Below are positions 27,192 through 34,919 of a stretch of 64,000 nucleotides of DNA, piece after piece. The notes beneath the pieces are model-generated. The model did not search any database, was not told the origin of the DNA, and saw only the letters and a list, made by a program, of their open reading frames with translations. The stretch is from Nocardia sp. NBC_01503 (GTDB lineage: Bacteria; Actinomycetota; Actinomycetes; Mycobacteriales; Mycobacteriaceae). Both the position numbers and the translations under genes were made by a program. The stretch lies in contig NZ_CP109596.1 of the NCBI RefSeq assembly GCF_036327755.1, positions 4,340,001 to 4,404,000 of the forward strand. Reading direction: 5' to 3'. Position 1 is the first letter of the stretch. Every line of letters starts with the position of its first letter.

Positions 27192-29606
27192 TCACCGCGG
27201 TGCTGGGCGGGCCGGGATGGTGGGGATGTCGTTCTCGGGGGTGGTGCGGGCCAGTTGGGGATGGAGCAGGACGTGGGTGTCCACGGGGTAGGCGATGTCA
27301 GCGGTGAAGGGGCGCAACGGGATCGGTAGATCCAGATGCACTTCGGGGGCTCGGTGCAGGTGCCGGGTGAGGCGGGCGGGAGCGTCGATGTCGGTGTCGG
27401 GGAAGAGGTAGCGAGCGCCTTCCCGGACGGTTTCATGGGGTTCGCCGGTGGGGTCGATCCAGCGCATGCGATCGGTATCGGCCAGGTAGACGCGCCAGGG
27501 CTGTTTGCCGCTGTCGGCGAGGGCTTTGAGACGGTGATGATGTGAGCACAGCACGGCCCGCGGAGCCGCGCTGTGCTGCGGGGCACGGCGCGAACGCAGC
27601 GGATCGAACTGTGCCACCAGGGTTTCCGCCGCGGGCATGGTGCAGCCCGGAAACCGGCAGAGCGCATCGAAAGCCCGAATCTCACGCGGCGGAGCCGACG
27701 AGAACACATGCGGCACAGCAGGTTTCACCGGCTGCCGCCGCTTCGACCCGGCAGGATGCGCACCGGGCACACCCGTACCCGCCACCCGCAGCGCCGCCGC
27801 CCGCAGTGCTTCGGGCGAGGTCGGATCGGCCTCCCGCGCCGCCGCTGCCCGCAGTGCTTCTGGCGAATCCGGGTCGGCCTGTCGTGCAGCCTCCCGCAGC
27901 GCCTCAGGCGAACCGGGATCGGCCAGCTCCGCCGCAGCTCGAATGGCTGCTGCTATCGCCGGATGCACGTGCTCGGGGGTGTACGTCCGTTCCTTCTGCA
28001 AGTCCGAAACATCCTGTCGCGCCGCTGCTCGCAGAGCTTCGGGTGAGGTTGGATCGGTCTCCCGTGCCGCCGCCTCCGGTGAACCCGGGTCGGCCAGCTC
28101 CGCTGCGGCTCGCATTGCTGCTGCTATCGCCGGATGCATGTGTTCGGGGGTGTACGTCCGCTCCTCCCACAGGTCCGAAACATCCTGCGCCGCAGCGGAT
28201 TGTGATGTCTGTGGGGCGGCAGGGCCCGAATGTCCGGCGGCGCGGAGCGGCTCGGGCGTCGCGGGATCGGATTGCTCGCCTGTGCCCGGGAAGTGCTCCG
28301 GGTGGGCCTGACCTCCGGGGACGCCTGGGATGCGCTCCCATGGGGCGCGCGGCGCGGTCGAACCGCGGCGGCCGGACCGCGCAGCGGCCTCCGCTGACCC
28401 TCCTGGAAGAGTCCTGCCGGGCGGTTCCGGAAGATTCTGGGGCGCAAACGGTTTCGGCGCACCCTTTCGCCTCGATCCGGCGGGGTGGGCCGCTCGCGAT
28501 CGTTCCTCGGCGGCGGATCGAGCAGGTGCGGTGAGGCCCTCGGCCGCTGGCCGAGCGGGGTTGTCGAGCCCGACTTGCGTGGCCGGGTCCACGGTGCTGG
28601 ATAGGGCGAGGCCCTCGGCCGACGATCGAGCGGGCGAGGTTGCGTCCTCGACCTTGGCCGGGATGGCCGGTTCTGCGGGGGCGGCTGGTGCGGGTTCCTC
28701 GGCGAAGTACTCCGGAATCACCTGGAAGCGGGCGTGTTCGGCGAGGGTGCGGGCCAGGGCGGCGTCGACGGGACCGTAGCCGGAGAGGAAGGCCGGGTCG
28801 TCGCGGAGGCCGAGCAGGGTTTCGGCGGACATGCCCACCTGGATGAGCGGGCGGCGGGGCGCCGAGGGAGCTCCGGCCTGCGGGCAGTACTTACCGCGCG
28901 TGCAGCCGCAGCGCAGGCGTCCGGTGCCGTCGGCCAGGGCGACGAGGGCGTCGGCGCGGCGCTGCGGCATGGTGCGCGGATCGTCCTCGCAGACCTGCAG
29001 ACTCATTTCGCGTAGCCGCATGGCAATGGTCTGCGCGCCCGCGGCGGGCAGCAGCCCGTCGAAGACGGCCATTCCGTCGGCGACGGCGCGAATTCGCACA
29101 TCGCGGTCACTTTCGCGTTCCTCGCGCCGCCGCTGCTCCCCATCGGCGTCGAGCCGAATGATCCAGCGCCGCGCGGTCTGCCGCAGTCGGCTCGGATCGG
29201 TGCGGGTGGCGGCGTCGATAAGCTTGGGTTCCAAGGCTTCTCGCACCTCACGCGCGAGTCCCCGCATGGCCTCGGCGATCACCTGCACCCGCGAGAGGTC
29301 TATCCGCCCCGCCGCGAACGCCGCCCTGGTCCGCGGTAGCGAGTCCAGGGCCAGCCCGATATCGATGAGGGCCGCCGCCACCGCCTCGGACTGGTGCACC
29401 GCGACCGCGACCTGTGCCGCCGCGAACTCACCGGCCCGCACCCCACCCGGCCCGGGTTCGGCGTTCGCGGCGCGATGCCGCCGATAAACCTCCCGAATCG
29501 CTGTGATCTCCGCCGCCTGCGCGAATGCCGCTGCCCCGTGTGCCCGTCGCAGTGCATCGATCAGCTCCTCATCGCCCATCGCCTCCGCCTCTCCGCTATC
29601 GAACAT
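27192..29606 (-). CDS. DUF222/13E12-type HNH endonuclease-like protein
   Basis: About 804 residues from ATG 29606 (ATG 29579 also possible). The N-terminal ~300 residues are a DUF222 helical domain (FAAGRIDLSRVQVIAEAM). A long Ala/Pro/Glu-rich middle contains two 57-residue repeats built around RTYTPEH and SPEALRAAA. The C-terminal zinc/HNH-like domain has CRFPGC and LCSHHHRLKA, but the usual D-H of the HNH core reads AQFDPL, so catalysis may be impaired. Such 13E12 proteins are abundant in mycobacteria and Nocardia and are of uncertain role. It lacks an upstream stop separating it from the recombinase frame. Confidence 0.75.
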   Translation of the reverse strand: MFDSGEAEAMGDEELIDALRRAHGAAAFAQAAEITAIREVYRRHRAANAEPGPGGVRAGEFAAAQVAVAVHQSEAVAAALIDIGLALDSLPRTRAAFAAGRIDLSRVQVIAEAMRGLAREVREALEPKLIDAATRTDPSRLRQTARRWIIRLDADGEQRRREERESDRDVRIRAVADGMAVFDGLLPAAGAQTIAMRLREMSLQVCEDDPRTMPQRRADALVALADGTGRLRCGCTRGKYCPQAGAPSAPRRPLIQVGMSAETLLGLRDDPAFLSGYGPVDAALARTLAEHARFQVIPEYFAEEPAPAAPAEPAIPAKVEDATSPARSSAEGLALSSTVDPATQVGLDNPARPAAEGLTAPARSAAEERSRAAHPAGSRRKGAPKPFAPQNLPEPPGRTLPGGSAEAAARSGRRGSTAPRAPWERIPGVPGGQAHPEHFPGTGEQSDPATPEPLRAAGHSGPAAPQTSQSAAAQDVSDLWEERTYTPEHMHPAIAAAMRAAAELADPGSPEAAARETDPTSPEALRAAARQDVSDLQKERTYTPEHVHPAIAAAIRAAAELADPGSPEALREAARQADPDSPEALRAAAAREADPTSPEALRAAALRVAGTGVPGAHPAGSKRRQPVKPAVPHVFSSAPPREIRAFDALCRFPGCTMPAAETLVAQFDPLRSRRAPQHSAAPRAVLCSHHHRLKALADSGKQPWRVYLADTDRMRWIDPTGEPHETVREGARYLFPDTDIDAPARLTRHLHRAPEVHLDLPIPLRPFTADIAYPVDTHVLLHPQLARTTPENDIPTIPARPAPR

Positions 29607-31397
29607 GTGTTCGAGGCTACCCCCAGAAGATCGCGATCGCCAGCCTTTACGCAGGCGATTTGGTTTGTCCGATGCGCGTCGTGTAACTTCGTTCAGGCAA
29701 GCGGGGCACGCCCCGCGAGCGAGAACTGAACATGGGGCTATGGCGCAGCTGGTAGCGCACCACACTGGCAGTGTGGGGGTCAGGGGTTCGAGTCCCCTTA
29801 GCTCCACCAATCGTGTCATTGCACGAACCGACTCCATTGGGGCTGGTACCGCGGAAGCGGTACCAGCCCCAATGTCGTTTCCGGGTTGGGGGACGCGGAA
29901 CGTAGGGACCAAGCGGTCGGGGCCGGTGATGGCGACCTGGGCGACGAGGGTCTCGATGAGTGCCTTGGCTTGGGTGCGCGTGCCGGTGGCGATGATTTCC
30001 GCGATGTGGTCGGCGATGCCATCCAGCGTTGCGGGTTCCGGGGCGATGGGTTCGTTCGCCAGGGTGATGGTGAGTTCGTCGCGCCGGGTGATGAGTTGGC
30101 CTGTCTTGGCGCGCAATTCGCTGAGCCTTCCGGCGAGGAGCTCGGGATCGAGAGTGCCGTTTTCGAAGGCGTTCAGGTATCGGTCGATCGCCTGCTGAGC
30201 TTTGGCGAGCTCGGCGGCGACGGCGTCCAGTTCGACGCGGGTGTCACTACTGGAATCGTGGTGTCGTCGCTGTTGGGCGGTGATGGCTTGGCTGATCAGG
30301 TCGTGGCGGGTGCGGTAGAACTGGCCCAAGGCTTCCAGAACGGCCGCGTCGACGGAGTCGGCGTCGAGGCGGGTGAAGTCGCACTTGTCGGCGTCGTAGC
30401 GGGCGCGGTTGAAGCAGGTGTAATAGCGGTAGGTGCGGGAGCGTCCGGTTGCGCGGGTGCCGATCATGGCGCGCCCGCAGCGTGGGCAGCGCAAGCGGCC
30501 GGTCAGCAGGTAGTCCGAGGAGTTCGCGGCGCGGTGGGCGTGGGAATCCCCGCGTGCTTCGAGGACCGCCTGGGCGCGGTCGAAGGTGTCGGTTTCGGTG
30601 ATGGCGGGGTGAGTGTCGGTGACGGTGGTGTCGCGAAAGGTCAACTCACCGAGATAAATCCGGCTGTTGAGGATCCGCAGTACATGGTGGCCGGACCATT
30701 CACGGCCGGTGCTGGCGCGATGCCCGCGCGCATTTAGCTCCGCGGCGACGGCACGTGCACCGAGACGGCGGCAGGCGTAGAGGTCGAAGATCATTCGCAC
30801 GACCACGGCTTCGGCCTCGTCAACGACGAGGGTTTGGGTAGCTCTGTCGACCCGGTATCCGTAGGGCCGTTTGCCGCCCTTCCATTTGCCTTTGGCGGCT
30901 TTGCGTTCCATGCCCGCGATGACGCGGTCGATGATGGTGTCGCGTTCGAATTGGGCGAACATGCCCAGCATCTGCACCAGCATTCGACCCATGGGGGTGG
31001 AGGTGTCGAATGGTTCTGTGGCGGAGCGGAACACGACTCTGGCTCGGTCCAGCTCGTCGAGCAGGGTGACCAGGTCACGCAGGCTGCGGGAGAAACGGTC
31101 GACCCGGTAGACCACAAGCACATCGATGAGTCCGGCACGCGCGGCTTGCAGCGCGCGTTGCAGGCCGGGCCGTTCGGCGCTCGCGCCGGAAGCGTCGTCG
31201 GTGAACGACGTCGTATGTCGCCAGCCGGGTTGGGAATCGATGTAGGAGGCCAGCCGGGCGTCCTGGGCTTCGATGGAGTAGGGCTGGTTGTCTTCGGTGG
31301 TAGAGCGGCGGGTGTAAGTCGCTACCCGCACGTCCTGTCCCCATGCGGCAATGTCGGTGGCGATACGCGATGTTGAGGATTTCTTGGTGCCCGCCAT
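27192..31397 (-). CDS. Large serine recombinase, stop-less, reading in frame into HNH gene
   Basis: From ATG 31397 (AAGGA box 9 bp upstream) the first ~530 residues are a large serine integrase: resolvase domain with catalytic Ser32 in YTRRST, a DRFSRSLRDL helix, then the recombinase domain, a zinc ribbon (RCPRCG ... CF ... KCDF) and a coiled coil. It then has no stop. The frame passes antisense through the tRNA-Ala terminator and gene (giving RGLEPLTPTLPV) and continues into the DUF222/HNH gene to 27192. I infer that integration at the tRNA removed the original stop. Only the integrase part is likely to be functional. An alternative start at 31571 overlaps the stop of the 72-aa gene. Confidence 0.8.
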   Translation of the reverse strand: MAGTKKSSTSRIATDIAAWGQDVRVATYTRRSTTEDNQPYSIEAQDARLASYIDSQPGWRHTTSFTDDASGASAERPGLQRALQAARAGLIDVLVVYRVDRFSRSLRDLVTLLDELDRARVVFRSATEPFDTSTPMGRMLVQMLGMFAQFERDTIIDRVIAGMERKAAKGKWKGGKRPYGYRVDRATQTLVVDEAEAVVVRMIFDLYACRRLGARAVAAELNARGHRASTGREWSGHHVLRILNSRIYLGELTFRDTTVTDTHPAITETDTFDRAQAVLEARGDSHAHRAANSSDYLLTGRLRCPRCGRAMIGTRATGRSRTYRYYTCFNRARYDADKCDFTRLDADSVDAAVLEALGQFYRTRHDLISQAITAQQRRHHDSSSDTRVELDAVAAELAKAQQAIDRYLNAFENGTLDPELLAGRLSELRAKTGQLITRRDELTITLANEPIAPEPATLDGIADHIAEIIATGTRTQAKALIETLVAQVAITGPDRLVPTFRVPQPGNDIGAGTASAVPAPMESVRAMTRLVELRGLEPLTPTLPVWCATSCAIAPCSVLARGACPACLNEVTRRASDKPNRLRKGWRSRSSGGSLEHMFDSGEAEAMGDEELIDALRRAHGAAAFAQAAEITAIREVYRRHRAANAEPGPGGVRAGEFAAAQVAVAVHQSEAVAAALIDIGLALDSLPRTRAAFAAGRIDLSRVQVIAEAMRGLAREVREALEPKLIDAATRTDPSRLRQTARRWIIRLDADGEQRRREERESDRDVRIRAVADGMAVFDGLLPAAGAQTIAMRLREMSLQVCEDDPRTMPQRRADALVALADGTGRLRCGCTRGKYCPQAGAPSAPRRPLIQVGMSAETLLGLRDDPAFLSGYGPVDAALARTLAEHARFQVIPEYFAEEPAPAAPAEPAIPAKVEDATSPARSSAEGLALSSTVDPATQVGLDNPARPAAEGLTAPARSAAEERSRAAHPAGSRRKGAPKPFAPQNLPEPPGRTLPGGSAEAAARSGRRGSTAPRAPWERIPGVPGGQAHPEHFPGTGEQSDPATPEPLRAAGHSGPAAPQTSQSAAAQDVSDLWEERTYTPEHMHPAIAAAMRAAAELADPGSPEAAARETDPTSPEALRAAARQDVSDLQKERTYTPEHVHPAIAAAIRAAAELADPGSPEALREAARQADPDSPEALRAAAAREADPTSPEALRAAALRVAGTGVPGAHPAGSKRRQPVKPAVPHVFSSAPPREIRAFDALCRFPGCTMPAAETLVAQFDPLRSRRAPQHSAAPRAVLCSHHHRLKALADSGKQPWRVYLADTDRMRWIDPTGEPHETVREGARYLFPDTDIDAPARLTRHLHRAPEVHLDLPIPLRPFTADIAYPVDTHVLLHPQLARTTPENDIPTIPARPAPR
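29734..29809 (+). tRNA. tRNA-Ala (anticodon GGC), CCA encoded
   Basis: The acceptor stem GGGGCTA pairs with TAGCTCC (one G-U), D arm GCGC...GCGC, anticodon loop CTGGCAG with GGC, T arm with GGTTCGAGTCC, discriminator A and encoded CCA. It is intact, and is the presumed integration site of the element to its right: the integrase gene abuts its 3' end. Confidence 0.93.
29836..29873 (+). terminator. tRNA-Ala terminator
   Basis: A perfect 17-bp stem with GGAA tetraloop (29836-29852, 29857-29873), followed by GTCGTTT, ends the tRNA transcript. Its antisense strand also encodes part of the recombinase C-terminus. Confidence 0.85.
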
Positions 31398-31567
31398 GTT
31401 GCCGGTCCTTCCCATTGATACACGCTTCTCGCAAACGTGGATGTCCGAAACATCCTGTGGCAGAACGGAATTCTGGTTCGTGGTGCGGCCCGGCATGTCG
31501 CCGGGTCTATTGTCGCTCGATCGGTTTTCGAATGTGTTGGTGTGGCGGATATTTCGGTAGCCGCGTG

Positions 31568-31786
31568 TCATGCGGCGTTCCGTTCGCCGTTGTCGGTGTG
31601 GTGACGGTGGGTCCACGCAGTGAGGAGGTCGGCGAGGAGGGTGACGGCATGGTCGTGTTGGGTGGTGGTGAGGGGTTCGGTGTCGACTCGGTCGATGTGC
31701 CAGCGTTTATGGGCGCGGTCACGAGCAGGTGGCTTGGCGGGTTCTGTACCGTTCGGGGCGTGTTTTCCGGGTTCGGGACGTTCCAT
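31568..31786 (-). CDS. 72-residue hypothetical protein upstream of recombinase
   Basis: A hydrophilic, His/Arg-rich small protein (MERPEPGKHAPNGTEPAK at the start, HDHAVTLLADLLTAWTHRHH near the end). No family was recognised. Its TGA overlaps an ATG at 31571 in the recombinase frame (ATGA), suggesting translational coupling; it could be a recombination directionality factor, but there is no sequence proof. Confidence 0.5.
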   Translation of the reverse strand: MERPEPGKHAPNGTEPAKPPARDRAHKRWHIDRVDTEPLTTTQHDHAVTLLADLLTAWTHRHHTDNGERNAA

Positions 31787-32035
31787 CGGGGCTCCTGTGG
31801 GATGTTCGGCGTTTGGCGTGGCGTCGCCCTGTACTGGCAGGAGAACCCGCGTTTATCCACGTTCGCGACCGGAATTGATGCAATTCCGTGTTCCGTGGTC
31901 AAAGTTCGGCATCAATCACGGGGTCCGCTGGGTTCCGGCATATTGGGGTGTCGCGCCTGTTAACTGCCGAGAAGGGGCCCGATTTCGACTTTTCAGTGCG
32001 AAACGGTTCAATAACGATCGGTGTCGCCGCAGGAG

Positions 32036-32072
32036 AGCGCCCCAGGGGTGGTTGTCTTGTCCCTGGGGCGCT
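32036..32072. terminator. 12-bp terminator hairpin
   Basis: AGCGCCCCAGGG (32036-32047) pairs perfectly with CCCTGGGGCGCT (32061-32072), with TTTGG after it on +. It lies past the stop of the small operon on -, separated from it by a poly-G run. Confidence 0.7.
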
Positions 32073-32089
32073 TTGGATGTGGTCACGGC

Positions 32090-32103
32090 GGGGGGGGGGG
32101 GGG
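32090..32103 (+). repeat. Homopolymer of 14 G
   Basis: An uninterrupted run of 14 G residues 6 bp from the stop codon of the gene at 32110. Such runs are slippage-prone in replication and in sequencing. Confidence 0.9.
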
Positions 32104-32109
32104 TGACGC

Positions 32110-32457
32110 CTATCGCCGGTTGACCGGCCCGGTCTGGTCCTGTCCGTCGTTACTGGCGGTGGTGTATTTGGTGTCGGTGTCTGTGCAGATCACGTCGGTG
32201 ATTTTGACGAGGGCCGGGATGTCGTCGGGTTCGAAATGGTCTGCGCTCGGCGCGATCACGCCGTTGGCGTGTTCGCTGTAGGCGAGGTTCATCAGGCGGT
32301 TGATCGCCGCGCCGCTGGGTCGGTCCGGGTCGCCGTAGTACATCAGGATTACCGACCACCCGCGCTCCGCGGCAAGCGCATGGATCCGCGCCTCGTCTTC
32401 GCCCCATCGGTCGCCGGACACGTCCGGTCGGAGGAATCCGATCACGTAGTTGCTCAT
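32110..32457 (-). CDS. Resolvase-like small protein without DNA-binding domain
   Basis: 115 residues. It starts MSNYVIGFLRPDVSGDRWGE and continues with ALAAERGWSVILMYYGDPDR, INRLMNLAYSEHANGVIAPS and DHFEP, which follows the order of strands and helices of a serine-resolvase catalytic domain (YVRVS..., LxxxGW, LL..., V....DRL). The arginines of a DRLxR motif are lost and no C-terminal domain follows, so it is probably inactive or a regulator. Its ATG overlaps the stop of the winged-helix gene (ATGA). Confidence 0.5.
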   Translation of the reverse strand: MSNYVIGFLRPDVSGDRWGEDEARIHALAAERGWSVILMYYGDPDRPSGAAINRLMNLAYSEHANGVIAPSADHFEPDDIPALVKITDVICTDTDTKYTTASNDGQDQTGPVNRR

Positions 32458-32711
32458 GGTCGTACCCCGGCGTAGTCCCGGTACACCGGTCGGGTGATCG
32501 CGAGACGTCCACGGTCCGTGCAGCGCCATCGTGCTGGACCTTGCAGGGTGCCCATCGCCAGCCCGGTACGCGACAGTCGCAGCAGCGCCCGATGGACCGA
32601 GGTCTCCGGCAGCAGGGTCGCGCAGCAGAGTTGCCGCACGCTCAGCGCGTGCGGAGGGTCGAGGTTCGACAGTGCGCCAAGGACTTTCGCCTCGGGTTCG
32701 GTGAACGCCAT
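32454..32711 (-). CDS. Small winged-helix DNA-binding protein
   Basis: 85 residues with a MarR/DprA-like wHTH: SVRQLCCATLLPETSVHRALLR followed by a wing with LQGPARWRCTDRGRLA. It is the middle gene of a three-gene operon (3-bp gap from the upstream gene, 4-bp overlap with the downstream gene). It probably regulates element genes. Confidence 0.6.
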   Translation of the reverse strand: MAFTEPEAKVLGALSNLDPPHALSVRQLCCATLLPETSVHRALLRLSRTGLAMGTLQGPARWRCTDRGRLAITRPVYRDYAGVRP

Positions 32712-32714
32712 CGC

Positions 32715-32891
32715 TCACCGCCCCCTGCTGATCGGTACGTATGGGCGTGGTGGTTCGGCTGCCAGGCGCGCTTGAATGTCGGCAACGGTCAGCCGCTTCG
32801 GCCGCCGCGTGCGCTCGGCGTCCGGCAGCGCGTGAGCGGCGAGGAAAACCAGCACTAGCGCGATGAGGGTGGCGACAACGATGATTTCCAT
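32715..32891 (-). CDS. 58-residue single-pass membrane protein
   Basis: One N-terminal hydrophobic helix (EIIVVATLIALVLVFLAAHA), then a basic cytosolic tail. GGAGA precedes the ATG at 32891. First gene of the small operon and divergent from the XRE regulator. Function unknown. Confidence 0.55.
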   Translation of the reverse strand: MEIIVVATLIALVLVFLAAHALPDAERTRRPKRLTVADIQARLAAEPPRPYVPISRGR

Positions 32892-33072
32892 GTCGGGTGT
32901 TCTCCATGTCCCTGGAACGGTGTTGGAGTGCACCCGACGCCGGGGACTGGTGATCGAACCGACGTCGGGCAATGTGGAACGTATGCCCGGCCGACGCCGT
33001 GAACGGGTACGAACGTACCCCCATGCCGTTACGCTGGCGATTGTCGTCACCGCACGACCAGGAGGTGGTCCC

Positions 33073-34299
33073 GTGAGTGGTTCCGAAGGTCCCTCGGAGA
33101 TCGGTGCGCGGGTTCGGCTGTACCGCGAACGCGCCGGAATGGCGCGGCCCGTACTGGCCGCGCAGATCGGCCGGTCCGCCGAATGGCTGAAAGCCTTGGA
33201 GAACGGCAGGATTCAGCGGACACCGAGCCTCGACTTGTTGTTGCGTATTGCTCGGGTCCTAGAGTTGGACGACCTCGCCACGCTCACCGGAGATGATCAT
33301 GCAGTGCCGGTGACGGTATTTGCCGGTGAGCGTCATGCGGCCTTGTCCGAGGTGCAGGCCGCGCTGACCGACTATCGCATCACCCCCAGTGATCGGCCGG
33401 TCAGTGTCGGCCATCTTGATGAGCGGCTGCGTAAGGCGTGGCGGATCCGCCATTCCAGCCCGGACCACCGCTCACAGCTGGGTGCACTGCTGCCGGGGCT
33501 GATCCGTGACGCCCAGACCGCCGCACGTACGGCCGAGGATCGCCGCGCCGCGCGCCGGACGCTGGCCGGTGTCTATCAGCTGGCCGATTTCTATGTCGCC
33601 TATCAGCCTGCGCCGGAGCTGGTGTGGATGGTCGCCGACCGTGCCGTGAACGAGGGCTATGAGGCCGATGACCCGTACGTGATCGCGTGTAGTGCTTGGG
33701 CGATGGTGCAAGCGTTGCGTGATTCCGGGCGGTGGGAGGAGGCAATCGCGTTGGCTCGCAACGCGATCGACCAGATCACTCCTTACCTCAACCGCGCCGA
33801 AACTCCCGACGATTGGCACGGCATCGCCGGAGCCCTGCAGTTCGAGATCGCGTACGTCCACGGTCGGCGTGGCCGCTCCGGCGACGCCTGGCACGGCCTG
33901 GAACAGGCCGACCGCATCGCCCGGCAACTCGGCCCGACCTATCGGCATGTGCAGACCAGCTTCTCCCAGCCGGTTATGGCCGCGCACGCAACAACTCTCG
34001 GTGTGGAACTGCGCCAGCCCGGCGAGGCTTTGCGTGCGGCCCGCTCCATCGACGCCGACAACATCGTTTCCGTGCCCCGTCGCGGCCGCCACCTCATCGA
34101 GGTTGCCCGCGCCTACATGCAACGCGACGAGGACACCGCAGCGCTGACGATGCTGGCGAAGTCAGAGCAGACTGCCCCCGAGACGATTCGCTACAACGGT
34201 TTCGCCCGTGACATGCTCCGCGACTTGCTGAAGAAGCCGCCGACTGGCATGCGCACCGATGTCTGCGAACTGAGCCAGAGAGTGGGTATCCGCGCCTGA
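33073..34299 (+). CDS. XRE-family regulator with TPR-like C-terminus
   Basis: 408 residues from GTG 33073 (AGGAGG box). N-terminal Cro/C1 HTH: IGARVRLYRERAGMARPVLA then GRSAEWLKALENGRIQRTPS. The remaining ~300 residues are helical repeats (GVYQLADFYVAYQPAPEL, ALARNAIDQITPYL, GLEQADRIARQLGP) as in actinobacterial regulators that sense peptides or act in element control. It faces the divergent small operon and is likely the element's master regulator. Confidence 0.8.
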   Translation: MSGSEGPSEIGARVRLYRERAGMARPVLAAQIGRSAEWLKALENGRIQRTPSLDLLLRIARVLELDDLATLTGDDHAVPVTVFAGERHAALSEVQAALTDYRITPSDRPVSVGHLDERLRKAWRIRHSSPDHRSQLGALLPGLIRDAQTAARTAEDRRAARRTLAGVYQLADFYVAYQPAPELVWMVADRAVNEGYEADDPYVIACSAWAMVQALRDSGRWEEAIALARNAIDQITPYLNRAETPDDWHGIAGALQFEIAYVHGRRGRSGDAWHGLEQADRIARQLGPTYRHVQTSFSQPVMAAHATTLGVELRQPGEALRAARSIDADNIVSVPRRGRHLIEVARAYMQRDEDTAALTMLAKSEQTAPETIRYNGFARDMLRDLLKKPPTGMRTDVCELSQRVGIRA

Positions 34300-34468
34300 A
34301 CCTGGCTGCAGTAGCGAGCTGCCACAGTAGGTGCGGTACCGCCACACTCAGAACCGTCAGCCATCGTGCAGCCTGCACTGGTTGGTGACTTCGAAGGTAT
34401 ACGGGCCGAGTTGCTCGGCACTGTAGATTTGCAATCCCGACAGTCGTTCTAGTAGCGAGGGCGTTCCG

Positions 34469-34915
34469 ATGGCCGCACGTGAGCACGTATCCGAAGAGAC
34501 CCAAGCCAGGATCCTGGCTGAAAGTCGTAGGCGTTGCGCTGTTTGCTTCGGTCTTGACCGCGATTTCGGGCGCAAGAAAGGCCAGCTCGCCCATCTCGGA
34601 AAAGACCCGAGCAAGGCCGATCCGTCTGAGCTAGTTTTTCTGTGTTTTGATCATCATGACGAGTTCGACTCGACAACGAGGCAGTCAAAGAACCTGACCC
34701 GCAAGGAAATTGAAAACTACCGAGACCTCCTTATAGCGGAGGTTGAACGGCAATGGGCAGCTGGAGCCCTTGATCGGCCTGACACCGCGGTACCGCCCAT
34801 GTCGATCAGCATCTCAATAAGCGGCGGCCCTGGCGGCTCCTCGGTGTTCGGTGGTGGTGGCGGCGGCGGTGCCGGTGTCGGGGCTGGAGGGGACGCTGGT
34901 CAGAGTTTGGGGTAG
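34469..34915 (+). CDS. HNH nuclease-like protein with glycine-rich tail
   Basis: 148 residues. An N-terminal HNH-type zinc domain has CAVC, a QLAHLGKD central segment and LCFDHHDEFDS, keeping the paired histidines of the ββα-metal fold. A helix (RKEIENYRDLLIAEVERQW) links to a tail of Ser/Ile repeats and poly-Gly (SVFGGGGGGGAG). It is followed 4 bp later by a second glycine-rich protein. The base composition is lower in GC than the surroundings, suggesting transfer. A defence or toxin role is inferred from context only. Confidence 0.6.
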   Translation: MAAREHVSEETQARILAESRRRCAVCFGLDRDFGRKKGQLAHLGKDPSKADPSELVFLCFDHHDEFDSTTRQSKNLTRKEIENYRDLLIAEVERQWAAGALDRPDTAVPPMSISISISGGPGGSSVFGGGGGGGAGVGAGGDAGQSLG

Positions 34916-34919
34916 CAGG

